Assembly (NCBI GenBank): GCA_037954665.1
Contig: JBBMOL010000016.1
Span: forward strand, 1,054,001-1,118,000
Length of the DNA stretch: 64,000 bases
DNA from: Laguncularia racemosa
Lineage: Eukaryota; Streptophyta; Magnoliopsida; Myrtales; Combretaceae
Reading direction: 5' to 3'
Within the stretch, counting starts at the first letter, position 1. Each line of letters opens with the position of its first letter. The notes beneath the pieces are model-generated. The model was not told where the DNA came from, ran no database searches, and saw only the letters and a program-made list of their open reading frames with translations. The position numbers were made by a program, and so were the translations under genes. Positions 46,081 to 57,540 of the stretch are shown here, one piece after another.

Positions 46081-46650
46081 TACAGGTACAATCGGATAGC
46101 TGTGGATGCGAAGAAATTGGAGGCGATCTGGAAGTGGCCAAAGGGACGTGTCAGGACCATGTTTCATCCAGGAGAAGGGATTTGGGTGCATTTGAGAACA
46201 GGAACATTTGCAGAGCAACGAAAGTCTAAATTGCATCCTAAGGGAGATGGACCTTTCTAAGAAGTAGAGCACATTAATGATAATGCTTACAGGATTGACT
46301 TGCTAAATCACTATGGTAATGTAAGCACAAATTTTAATGTTTCTTATTTTACTCCTTATGATGCAGGTGATTCAAGGACGAATTTTTTCGGAGAAGGAGG
46401 GAATGATGAGGATTAGCTAGCATCTAAAAGGAAGGAACCAAATTCCCATGATCTATTACATAGTATTGGTGGCCCGATGACCCGAGCTAGAGTTAAAAAG
46501 ATGAACAAAGCTCTACAAAGATTAGTCATGGACCTATAAGCTAAGGAATCAAGTTATACTAAATGAGAACTAACACTTATCAACTTGATTCATGTTTCCA
46601 TGGAGGGATGCAATGATTAAGAGGTCTTAGAATAAATTAATTTTATTAAA
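46040..46650 (+). pseudogene. Gyp4 RT remnant fused to integrase C-terminus and LTR-encoded tail
   Basis: About 46055-46140 reads NRIAVDAKKLEAIWKWPKG, the RT thumb segment seen in Gyp1 near 4380-4440. It joins directly to RVRTMFHPGEGIWVHLRTG, equivalent to Gyp1 near 6020. HPKGDGPF, HYGNVSTNFNVSYFTPYDAG and DSRTNFFGEGGNDED over the purine tract follow. It continues into the LTR as GPMTRARVKKMNKALQRLVM. RT motifs before the thumb, RNase H and the integrase core are gone. Confidence 0.87.
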
Positions 46651-47097
46651 CTGAAAAGGGAGAAGCACATTCGGTTTTGTTATTTGTTATGTTTTTGTTT
46701 TATTTGTTTGGTTTGTAATTTATATTATTTAGTTGCCTATTCGGTTACATGAGGATAAGGAAACAAATAAATTAGGTAACTTAAGTTTTCCATATTGTTG
46801 TATGTACCCTATATAAGTCGTGTAAGGGGCCAACCATGAGACATCTTATTATTGAATTGAGAAAACACAATTTTTGTGAGAGTACGAAAACCCCTTTTTT
46901 GTTCTTTTGCAAAAGAACTCTTCTATAGGAATTCTTAACCGAATTTCTTGGAAAACCCTTTGATAACTTAAGTTTCAGTCAACAAGTGTGATTGAGGTCT
47001 AGTTACACAACACTTATTCAAGACAATCCTCGGGGTAATTGAATCCAATAGTGACGTCGAGGTTCTAGGTTTAACATACCTAAGGTTTCAAGCATCA
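46404..47097 (+). repeat. Gyp4 3' LTR
   Basis: 694 bp, preceded by purine tract gagaaggagggaa. Ends TTTCAAGCATCA, followed by ACATT. Confidence 0.93.
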
Positions 47098-47102
47098 ACA
47101 TT

Positions 47103-50100
47103 ACTATTTCATTATAATTTCTTGACTTAATTTAACCATCTAATAGTTGGTCCATGGCCTATACCCTACCTTATATTAGGTGATAGGAGCTTAGTGATAC
47201 AACTACATTTCAAGTTCCTAACTCATAGTAACAACTAATATATTTGGTCCATAACTCACCTATTCCTTATGGGACTTAGTGGTAGGTTCATGATCCTAGT
47301 ATATTTCTTACTAACTTCTTAACCTATTTAAATGGCTACCATTAGTTGTTCTATAGCCACGCATCCTATCACATATCATAGGTGATAAGCATTTAACACC
47401 TAGGAAACCTTAGATTTGCAGTTATTCATAAACCACTTAAATGGCTATCACACTAATTGGCCTAAGACTCACATATCTTATCCCATGTTTGGTGATAGTT
47501 TTCAGTACAATTCAATTACTAATGCTATTTGGTTCATAACCTACATACCCCAACTTACATTATATGTTATAGGCTTTAAGTATATGTAATACTAGTTAAG
47601 ATCTAACAACTCATCTTTCACTATGACAAGCATAATTTAGATTAGTTTGTTTTCTAAATATGAGCATATAAAAATAATACTAATTATAAGCAATAAACAA
47701 TATGGAGGGAATAAGTCATTGACCTAAAGAATTTTAATTAAAGATTAGTTTGCTTATAATATTTACCTAGAATTAAATGACTATTTAATTGAAAAAATAT
47801 GGAGTTTAGACATGACCTTAAAGCTTAATCAATTAAATCTTTTGAAACATTTAGTTTTGAAATTTTCACGCTATTTAGGGGACCAAATTGAGATTTAGTT
47901 AATCAAACCAACTTAGAGAGATAATATTTGAACTTAGATTAGTTTGGTTAACTATTAACATGATTCTATTTATTGTTTGCATGTTTCAATTAGCTAAACA
48001 ACCATAGAATCTTATTTTGCTTCTATTAGCTAAATCGAGTGATTGAACTTGTAATTCACTCAAATATTATAGCACAAATGCTCAATTTCACTTCTTTTGT
48101 TAGAGTGGTCAACCAAACCACCTTTGGTAAAGTAAAATCGATTTTTAGAAATGTTTAACGTTGAAAATATCTTAATTTAATTTTCCTATTTCTTCTTTAA
48201 TTCATCCATGTGTTTTTACTTATATTGATCCATCATAGGCTTACCCTTTACTTGGGATTTCATTAAACAATTAAAATTGATTAATCTATTAAAGATGTCA
48301 TTTTAATTTGTTTGAAATGCATTTTAGTAATACTCATTCATCCTTAAGTTTATCTCATTATAACTTGGCCTTTACTATGCATCAAGTTCATTCTAAATTT
48401 ACTAACTCTCAAACCTTTTTCACAAGCTTGATTTGACTTAACTAAATCACTTAAGTCACTAATTACATATTAGCTAATGCTAATAAAAGGAAGTGATCAT
48501 AAAAGGAAAAAAGATAAGAAAAATTAAAAAATGATAAACAAAATGGAAAAATCATAAAAAGTAATAAAAATATATAATAAAATATTAGTAGTGGGTGGTT
48601 ATTATGAAAATGGGTCATTTTAGCTTAACAAGCTTTTAGAGAAGTATCCTCTTTTAAATATTATACGTTTATGCTGTAGGATTTTTTAGTGGAATAAAAT
48701 ATAAAATTAAAATTAAAAGTATTAAAGTCACCAAAAGTAGGGCCTCCCACTTTAATATTATAGATTTAAGGATAAATGCCATGTTTTGTACCTAAACTTT
48801 ATTTATTTTTGTAATTAACCATTTAATTTTTAAAATATCAATTTACTACTTGAAATTTACAAATTTTTTAAATTAACTATCTGAACTTTGCTCATTTTTG
48901 CAATTAACTGCCTAAAATTTTATCTATTTTTGCAATCAACTACTCCATCTAGGTACTATATATGACATCAAAATGCTTATAGATAGTAAATTAACACTTT
49001 GAAACTTCAAGTACTTATTTATAAAAATTGATAAAGTTTAAATACCAAATATAACATTTACTTAATATCTAAACTTTTGTCCTAGTAATCTTTCAAGGTT
49101 GGGTATAGTTCAAAACTTGATTAAAATCTATAAATGGTACTTAAAGAAGGAAGTTAAACAATCATAACCTCATTTACAAATTTTTGTTTTGGTATTCTAC
49201 CTTTTTTTTTTTTCTTTTCCATTTTCTTTATTTGTGTGTGTTGTTGGGGGGTGGGTTTAGGTTCGGTTGTTGCTTCATTAAATCACATTGGAATAAAGTA
49301 CGTATCATATGGAAATAATTAAGTAAATCAAAAGAGATGGGTATAGATAAGAAATGGACACACTTTTTATATAAATATGAGAGACATAAGCCCCAAAAAC
49401 AATTTATGTGTAGTCATGGAATGAAATCCAGAAATTTAGTTAGAAAAAAAAAATCCTATATAGGATTGACAAACAAAATAAAAAATAAAAACTATTAGAT
49501 AAAAACACTTGACGTTGAGACGATTCTTATCTATTGATGGAAGGATGAATACAAATTTTTGGACATGAATCAATATAATCATTTATTATTGTAGTCCCCT
49601 AATGAAAACAATGGTAAAACTGAATGATTTATGTGAATGTGATCAAAATATGATGGCCACTATCCTAACTTTATTTTTAATATCCTACTTAAATTGCAAT
49701 AAAACGGGGAAAAACTATATCTCTAAATGGGTTTAGTGCTCTTTAATTATAAAGTTTAGCTTAAAAATTTCTTTAGAAGCACTCAAATGATTAAATAACT
49801 AATATGTCTTGATTTTAATTGACAAGTACTGATTTTCCTTTGTTTTTTAAGGTATTGCATCTATAGTTGTTAAAATTGTGATTCTACTCATTTTATTCTA
49901 TGCGTTTATGATTTTATGATTTTTTTTTTAGTTAACTTTAGTATAAAATCGTTTTCATAAAAAGTTATGATAGAATCACAAGTCTACAGGTAAAAATGAT
50001 AGAATCTTATATTTTTAATTAAGTTTACCGATTATACCTATTAAATTCAAATGGGTTAAAAATTGGAAGATACAACTTCACTTTCACAAGATATGAATAT

Positions 50101-50109
50101 TCTTAATTT
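47103..50109. other. AT-rich spacer, no gene seen
   Basis: 3 kb between Gyp4 and Gyp5. No open frame with family similarity, terminal repeat or RNA gene. It holds a degenerate tandem repeat (47150-47585) and an AT-rich block (48780-49070) in which phrases such as tttttgcaattaactgcc recur. A pyrimidine run lies at about 49200-49233. Confidence 0.6.
47150..47585. repeat. Degenerate tandem repeat, about 100-bp period
   Basis: Five diverged copies of a phrase resembling ttggtccataacctacatac ... ggtgatagg, beginning near 47151, 47250, 47355, 47457 and 47531, with variable spacing. Confidence 0.6.
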
Positions 50110-50179
50110 TGTTGCAACCTGGACAAAAATTATAAGTCCTAGATGGCATAGAGACTATTGTCTATAAAATAGAGAGGAA
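50110..50179 (+). repeat. Gyp5 5' LTR, first 70 bp
   Basis: Aligns with 60290-60359 (aaaaattataagtcctagatgg against aaaaattacaggtcctagat). Ends in the Cop2 duplication AGGAA. Confidence 0.85.
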
Positions 50180-50685
50180 TGTTGGATCCTTTATCCAACG
50201 TTGGCCTTAGATGTGAAACGATTATGTGTTGCGGGTTGTCATATTAAGTTAAGCTCAATTAAAAGTGATCAATAAGATTTGGTTATTTTAGTCTTAATGT
50301 ATCTAATAGGATATGGCCCCTTTTATGTGTAGAGACCTTATGGGTAGTTTCTATTTTTATGATGGGTTAAAATAAAAATACCAAAAAGGTAACATATAGT
50401 TATCTATATAAATAGTGGTTATGGTCCTCAGGTCATATACACACCTTTCTTGTCTCTTTGTATCCCATCATCAAATAGACTATAGAGAGAAAACAAAAAA
50501 AGGGATCTCTCTAAAAAAAAACGTATTGACCTAGAAGGTCGACCGCACAATCTAAGAATCGTGAAGCACAATAGATTCAGGTATGCTTCCGTATATTTAT
50601 TGTTTAATTCTTAATGATTAGACATGAAAAGATCTAGTATTTTGTTTGTGATGATTTTCACATAAGGATAATTCAAAATTCAACA
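50180..50685 (+). repeat. Cop2 5' LTR
   Basis: 506 bp, TGTTGGATCC to AAAATTCAACA. TATA box tatataaata at 50405-50414. Confidence 0.96.
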
Positions 50686-50687
50686 AT

Positions 50688-50699
50688 TGGTATTAGAGC
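50688..50699 (+). other. Cop2 primer-binding site
   Basis: TGGTATTAGAGC, one C-to-T change from the tRNA-Met complement. Confidence 0.9.
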
Positions 50700-51989
50700 T
50701 TACATTATTTGATCATTAGGAATTACTTTTGTAATTTTTTTATAAGGTGTTATTATCTCTAATTCTGGAGATTAGGTTTCGAACAAACATTAAAACATGT
50801 AAACATTCATCTCCATAAAAGAATCCTTAACTCCTGGATTCGTCAAAATCAATGGCCATTGTCTTGTTCAATATTGTCTCCACAAACAGTATTTAGGAAC
50901 GATATGATTCTGATATGTTATCGGATCTCTACACGGTGATTTTGCTTTCCGTGATTGTAATTCACCATGGTGAATTAAGGTTTTCTTCACGGTCCGTTTT
51001 CGAATGAATTAGGAATCGCATCAATAAATGATGCATCACATTACTTCCTCCACGGCCAAACTCTTCCGTATATACAGTCTCGACCCATAGTTATACACGG
51101 TCGTGTACTCAAAGCGTGTAACATTCTGTTAGTTTTTTTAGGTCAACATACACGGCCATGCCTTTAGCCGTGTATTCAAACCGTGTAACATTCTGTTAGT
51201 TTTTTTGCCAACATACACGGCCGTGCCTTCAGCCGTGTATTCAAACCGTGTAACATTCTGTTAGTTTTTTGCCAATATACATGGCCGTGCCTTCAACCAT
51301 GTACTCAAATCGTGTAAGATTCTGTTAGTTTTTAGGCTAACGTACACAACCATGCCTTCAACCGTGTACTCAAATACATAATCACTTATAGATTGATATT
51401 TAAGTATGCCAATTTTTCTTTTGAACTCTAATTTTAATGTTTGAATTATTGAGTTATATTTGGATATGGGTGCTTAGACCCAATAAGTTTTAGTTAAAAT
51501 TAGAGTTGCCTTTGATTCAATGTTTGATATAATTTTAAATTTGAATATCGGTATGTTTATATGTATTTTGAGATGAATTAATTGAAGCAACATACTGCCA
51601 AAGTGGTCCCTCTTGCAGAAATTGATTTATTTCAAAATATAAAAGGCTGTGTGCTTACAACTTCTATGAATTTTTAATCGGCCTAAAGGAAGGTTAATGT
51701 TTAACAGAATTGGAAGTGCACTTGTGGTAATAAACTCGTGATGATTATTTGGTTTTACATGTGAACAATAAATCGGCCTAAAGGAAGCTTTATTGTTTGA
51801 TATGTTCTTATTGTCAGTATTTGATTACTATGCCAAGATACCACTTAGTAGTTAATATTTTGTCCACAGATGAAATATTAATGGGCTACCCGGTATTTTG
51901 ATATGGGGTTTACCATTATTTGAATTTATTATTATTTTATTTTAAGGCTTATGTAAGCTTGTTTATTTGTTTATTATTCTCATTCAACT
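50700..51989 (+). other. Cop2 untranslated leader
   Basis: 1.29 kb, AT-rich with a GC-richer repeated block (51093-51375). No supported coding frame before ATG 51990. Confidence 0.8.
51093..51375 (+). repeat. Tandem repeats with CACGG/CCGTG palindromes in the Cop2 leader
   Basis: Five units starting near 51093, 51148, 51214, 51277 and 51342 (55-66 bp apart). Each has atacacggccgtgccttcag or a variant, then a CCGTGTA half-site and taacattctgttagtttttt. One unit holds the perfect palindrome CACGGCCGTG (51216-51225). The paired half-sites could fold into hairpins in the leader RNA. Confidence 0.92.
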
Positions 51990-54900
51990 ATGAATAATCT
52001 TACTAATATTACTGCCAACATCAATTCCATTCCTATGCTAAATGGCACTAACTTCAAGTCGTGGAAAGATAATCTATTGATAGTACTTGGAGTTATGGAT
52101 CTCGACCTTATGTTAAGAACTGATTCTCCTTCACCTCTTACTGATAAGAGTACCTCTAATGACAAGAGGGAGATGGAAAAGTGGGAGAAATCAAACCACA
52201 TGTGTATGATGATCATGAAGAAGGTCATTCCAGAAGCATTTAGAGGTACAATATCTGATAAGATAACTAAGGCTAAGGAGTTCCTTAATGAAATTGAGAA
52301 AAGGTTTGCTAAGAATGAAAAAGCAGAAATAAGTACACTCCTGGCAAACCTAATCTCAATGAAGTACAAAGGCAAGGGCAATATTAGGGAGTACATCATG
52401 GAGATGTCTCATCTTGCTTCCAAGCTAAGAGTACTCAAGCTATACCTCACAGAGGACTTACTAGTGCATTTGGTTTTGATTTTTCTTCCAGTACAGTTTA
52501 GCCAGTTTAAAGTGAGCTATAATTGTCAGAAAGAGACTTGGTCTCTGAATGAGCTCATCTCACACTGTGTTCAAGAAGAGGAAAGGCTAAAGCAAGATAA
52601 GATTGAGAGTGCTCACCTAGCCTTAACCCCTAAGAATAGGAATAAGGATAATAAAAGGAAAAGGGATAAAGAAGCTGCAAATATGGCACCTCAGAAGACA
52701 CAACCAAAGAAGTCGGATGCATCAAATGGTATTGGTTGTCACTTCTGTGGAGCTGTAGGGCATTATAAGAAGCAGTGCACTAATTATCATGCTCGGCGTG
52801 CTAAGAAAGGTACACTTCTTAATTTTGTTTGTTCTGAGGTTAATTTAACTTCGGTACCCATAGACACATGGTGGATAGATTCTAGTGCAACAACTCATGT
52901 CAGGGTGTCTATACAGGGTTGCCTACATTGCCGAAAACCAAGTGATGGTAAAAGATACATCTATGTGGGTAACGGCAAGATAGTTGAAGTTAAAGCAATT
53001 GGGAAGTTTAGATTATTATTAAAGACTGGATTTTATTTGGATCTTAATGAAACATTCATTGTACCGTCATTTAGACGGAATTTGATTTCTGTTTCTGCTT
53101 TGGATAAATTTGGTTATTCTTGTTCATTTGGAAATAAGAAATTTAGTTCGTTTCATGATTCAAAATTATTTGGATCTGGTTTTCTATTTGTTTATGATAA
53201 TCTTTACTTGATTGATATTATTGCTTCATTTAATGAATCCCTGCAAGTAAGTACACGAGGTATAAAGAGAAAATTAACTAATGAAAATTCAGCTACATTA
53301 TGGCACAAAAGATTAGTTTATATCTCCAAACGGAGAATGGAGAGACTTGTGTCAGATGAAATTCTAAACCTCTTAGATTTTACAGATTTTGATGATTGTA
53401 TTAACTATATAAAGGGGAAATAAACCAATAAAAGGAGATTTGAAGCCAATAGGACCTTAGATGTCTTAGAACTTATACATACAGATATTTGTGGGTCATT
53501 CCTTACAGTTGCTTGGAATGGTTAACAATATCTTATAACGTTCATAGACAATTTCTCACGATATGGCTATCTTTATCTCATTCATGAAAAGTCACAGTCC
53601 TTGGATATGTTTAAAAATTATAAGGCTGAAGTTGAGAACCAACTCAACAAAATGATTAAAAGCATTAGATCTGATCGTGGTGGTGAATACTACGGTAGAT
53701 ATGATGGTTCAGGTGAACAACGTCTAGGACCTTTTGCTAAATTCCTAGAGAAATGCGGTATTGTCCCATAGTACACTATGCTTGGTTCACCCACCATAAA
53801 TGGTGTTGCTGAAAGACGAAATAGAATGCTTAAGGACATGGTAAGGAGTATGATTTGTTACTCCACCTTACCAGAATCACTCTAGGGAGAAGCACTTAAG
53901 ACTGCAGCATATATCCTTAACAGGGTTCTAACTAAAGCAACTAACAAAACCCCTTATGAACTTTGGACTTTGAAAAAGCCTAGTCTAAAACATTTACATG
54001 TGTGGGGATGTCCAGCTGAGGCACGGCCTTATAAGCCCAATGAAAAGAAACTGGACTTAAGAACAGTAAGTTGCTATTTTGTTGGGTACTCTGAAAGATC
54101 AAGGGGTTACAAGTTCTATGATCCCACAACTAAATCAATATTTGAATCGGGAAATGCTTGGTTCTTTGAGGATGTCGAGTTTGCCGGGGGAGATACGGTT
54201 AGAGATATTGTCTTTGAAGAGGAATATGTTGATATTCCCACAAGTGTTATTGAATTTGGTCAAGATTCTATTCCTGATCTTCTTCAAGACACAATAGAAC
54301 AAGATAATATTGGAGATCCCATTCAAGACACTATTTGAGAAGAACAAACTCTACCACCTCAAGAACCTATGCCATTGAGGAGATCCACTAGACAAAGAAG
54401 AAGTGCGTTGCCAGATGACTACATCGTATTTCTTCAAGAACATGGGGTTGACATTAGAATGATGGAAGATGATCTAATCAACTTCCGTCAAGCCATTGAA
54501 AGTTCTAAATCTCAGAAGTGGATTGATGCCATGAATGAAGAGATAAAGTCTATGAAAGACAATGACGTTTGGGATCTTGTCCCATTGCCAGAAGGTATGA
54601 AGCCCCTTGGCTGCAAATGGATATTTAAGACTAAGAGGGATTCAAAAGGCAATGTGGAGAGGTATAAGGCTCATCTTGTTGCAAAGGGCTTTACACAGAA
54701 AGAAGGCATCGACTATAAAGAGAATTTCTCACCGGTTTCTTCGAAAGACTCTTTTAGGATTATAATGGCATTAGTAGCACAATTCGATCTTAAGTTACAT
54801 CAGATGGATGTAAAGACCGCCTTCCTCAATGGTGACATTGATGAGACGATCTATATGGTACAACCAGAAAATTTTGTATCGGGAGATCCAAAGAATATGG

Positions 54901-56054
54901 TTTGTAAACTTAAGAAATCCATCTATGGACATAAGCAAGCATCTCGACAATGGTGTTTCAAATTTCATCAAGTGATCACTTCGCATGGTTTCGAGACAAA
55001 TTTGGTCGATGCTTGTATATACCATAAGTTCTGTGGGAGCAAGCATATTTTATTGGTTTTATATGTTGATGATATATTGCTTGCCAGCAACAATATAGGC
55101 TTATTGCACAAAACCAAGAGATTTCTAGCTGAGAATTTTGAAATGAAAGATCTTGGTGATGCCTCTTTTGTGTTAGGAATACAAATACATCGAGATTGCT
55201 CTCGAGGTACTCTTGGATTATCACAAAAGAGCTATATCGAAAAGGTACTCAAAAGGTATGGCATGTAAAATTGCAAACCAAGTGATACGCCTGTAGCTAA
55301 GGGAGACAAATTTAGTCTTAGTCAGTGCCCTAAGAATGATTTTGAGGAAACGGAAATGCAAAAGATTCCCTATGCATCAGTAGTAGGGAGTCTAATGTAT
55401 GCTCAGGTTTGTACGCGTCTAGATATTGCGTACATTACAGGAATGTTGGGTAGATACTTGAGTAATCCAGGTTTAGACCATTGGAAAGCAGCCAAACGGG
55501 TCTTGCAGTACTTATAGAGAATAAAAGATTACATGCTTACCTATTGGAAGTCAGATCAAATCGAGATCGTTGGGTATACTGATTCCAATTTTGCTGGATG
55601 CGAAGATAGTATGAAGTCTACATTAGGCTACATATATCTGTTAGCTGGGGGAGCTATCTCTTAGAAGAGCATAAAACAATCCCTTGTTGCTTCTTCTACT
55701 ATGGAAGCAGAGTTTGTAGCATGTTATGAGGCATCCAATCATGGAATATGGTTGCAAAATTTTGTCACAGGGCTGCGCATTGTGGATACTATTAATAGGC
55801 CACTTAAATTATTTTGTGATAATAAGTCAACAGTTCTATATTCTAACAATAATAGGAGCTCAACGAAGTTAAAGCATATAGACATCAAGTTCCTAGTTGT
55901 AAAAGAAAGAGTTCAGAGTAGACAGTTGTCTATAGAGCATATAGGAATAAACTCTATGATCGCAGATCCGCTCATTAAAGGAGTGCAACCCAAGCTGTTT
56001 CATGAGCACACTGCTCGTATAGGTGTCAAGACCTTGAGTGACATTAAGTTTTAG
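51990..56054 (+). pseudogene. Cop2 gag-pol polyprotein, eight internal stops, no frameshift
   Basis: 1,354 codons in one frame. Gag: UBN2-type capsid (residues about 1-220; FKSWKDNLLIVLGVMDLDLM, LLANLISMKYKGKGNIREYI) and an intact CCHC knuckle CHFCGAVGHYKKQC. Protease: WWIDSSATTHV, where DSG/DTG is DSS. Pre-integrase HHCC partly lost (CINYIKGK). Integrase: THTDICG-like start, IDNFSRYGYLY, RSDRGGEY and NGVAERRNRML (acidic residues kept). RT: LVAKGFTQKEGIDY, QMDVKTAFLNGDI and catalytic YVDD. RNase H: YTDSNFAG, ASSTMEAEFVA. Stops at 53421, 53523, 53769, 53883, 54336, 55266, 55515 and 55662 are each one C-to-T or G-to-A step from Gln, Trp or Arg. Confidence 0.96.
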
Positions 56055-56475
56055 TGGGAGTTTGTTACCTTGTATGCATTTATGTCATAGACAAACTGTA
56101 ATAAGTTATTTTGGTTTATTATGTTTTGAGGATATCTTCTGCAGAAATAAAGTACTTTGTTTGCCTACACTCTATTTTTGGTTTATGGTTTGATCTCACT
56201 AAGGTTTATGGTGGACCAGTAGAAAATAGACATGTTAAGATCACATTGCATGGAATTTTCTTGCTACACATCCATATCATGATCCATGTCATTCAATTAT
56301 ATCAGCATTATGACCATTGATGGGTAGAGTTACGATAAATGTGATGAATACCTCTTTGATCCTATGTTGATATGACTGATGGATCGAATTGGTTATAGAT
56401 ACATTCAGTTCATGACAACAAATTTAAGCTCATATGGTTTTGCAAAACATGATTGTAAAGTTACACATATAGTCT
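56055..56475 (+). other. Cop2 3' untranslated region
   Basis: 420 bp between the polyprotein stop (TAG 56052-56054) and the purine tract aagtgggagat (56476-56486). The short open frame at 56111-56320 has no motif. Confidence 0.8.
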
Positions 56476-56486
56476 AAGTGGGAGAT

Positions 56487-56991
56487 TGTTAGATCCTTAA
56501 TCTAATGTTGGCCTTATATGTGAAACGATTATGTGTTACGGGCTGTCATATTAAGTTAAGCTCAATTAAAAGTGATCAATAAGATTTGGTTATTTGAGTC
56601 TTAATGTATCTAATAGTATATGGCCCATTTTATGTATAGAAACCTTATGGGTAGTTTCTATTTTTATGATGGGCTAAAATAGAAATACTAAAAAGGTAAC
56701 ATATAGTTATCTATATAAATAGTGGTTATGGTCCCTAAGTCATACACACACTTTTCTTGTCTCTTTATATCCCATCATCAAATAGACTATAGAGAGAAAA
56801 CAAAAAAAGGGATCTCTCTAAAAAAAACGTATTAACCTAGAAGGCCGACCGCACAATCTAAGAATCGTAGAGCACAATGGATTCAGGTACGCTTCTGCAT
56901 ATTTATTGTTTAATTCTTAATGATCAAACATGAAAAGATCTAGTATTTTGTTTGTGATGATTTTCACATAAGGATAATTCAAGATTCAACA
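56487..56991 (+). repeat. Cop2 3' LTR
   Basis: 505 bp, TGTTAGATCC to AGATTCAACA, followed by AGGAA. Confidence 0.96.
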
Positions 56992-56996
56992 AGGAA

Positions 56997-57540
56997 TACA
57001 TCTGATTACGTATAGATTGTAATGAAATTTTAGTGAATATAGCTACCAAATAATAGAATCTCAAAAGGATGTAAATAGTATAAATATGAAAAAATAGCGA
57101 AAGGAGAAGATATGGTTTACATCCCAAATATTGGAGCCTATCTTCTAGAGTGTGGCTATTTGAATTAACTAATTAACCTATAATCAAATACCATCATTAG
57201 GTGAGTTGTGAGAGATTATGAAAGGAAAGAAAAGAAGAGACAACCTAAGGTTTTCACTTATCTCAGCAATAGAGGATAGACATTAGAAGAGTACAAAATA
57301 TTTAGAAAGTGGGCCTTATCTATAGTTAGGCCTTATCATTCTGGTGCTAGTTTTGAAGAATGTTTTAAACAAATACCGTAATGTCTTGTTTTCAATTAGT
57401 GGCTTAGTGGTTTATACTGATTCTTTAGAGAATATTACCAGCAACACTTATAGAAGAAGTGTTGAGTAGATTTTCTCATATACTAGAGGCACCATGATCA
57501 TTGCCTTCATTATGTGAAATCTAACATTGAGTTCATTTGA
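56997..57540 (+). other. Gyp5 5' LTR continuation and decayed interior
   Basis: 56997-57126 aligns with 60360-60540 (aaggatgtaaatagtataaa, ggagaagatatggtttacat). To the right there is no partner sequence because N4 cuts the 3' LTR, so the LTR end cannot be set. I find no primer-binding site or zinc knuckle. From about 57440 scattered residues suggest the protease-RT linker. gag and protease appear deleted. Confidence 0.65.

Larger units (their letters stand above)
42721..47097 (+). mobile_element. Gyp4: internally deleted relative of Gyp1
   Basis: LTRs 42721-43412 (692 bp) and 46404-47097 (694 bp), perfect TSD ACATT (42716-42720 and 47098-47102), primer-binding site 43415-43426. The interior keeps leader, gag and protease in one frame. 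Two deletions then remove most of RT, all RNase H and most of integrase, leaving a short RT-thumb piece joined to the integrase C-terminus and the LTR-encoded tail. LTR ends and gag are clearly of the Gyp1 family. The copy could not move without help from an intact element. Confidence 0.94.
50180..56991 (+). mobile_element. Cop2: full-length Ty1/copia element, one frame broken only by stops
   Basis: LTRs 50180-50685 and 56487-56991, perfect TSD AGGAA (50175-50179 and 56992-56996), primer-binding site 50688-50699, purine tract 56476-56486. A 1.3-kb leader precedes a single gag-pol frame, 51990-56054, in the usual copia order gag, protease, integrase, RT, RNase H. The two LTRs differ at roughly thirty of 505 positions by eye. 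Inserted in the Gyp5 5' LTR, so younger than Gyp5. Confidence 0.97.

Noticed and set aside
47103..50109. Possible host gene in the largest non-element gap
   Set aside because: No open frame over 60 codons, no splice-like coding blocks or family motifs that I can support.
51093..51375. CRISPR-like evenly spaced repeats (also at 13556-13676)
   Set aside because: Copies are adjacent and diverged, without unique spacers or cas genes, and lie in retrotransposon leader or LTR sequence.
51980..52399. 139-codon minus-strand open frame
   Set aside because: Antisense to the well-supported Cop2 gag.
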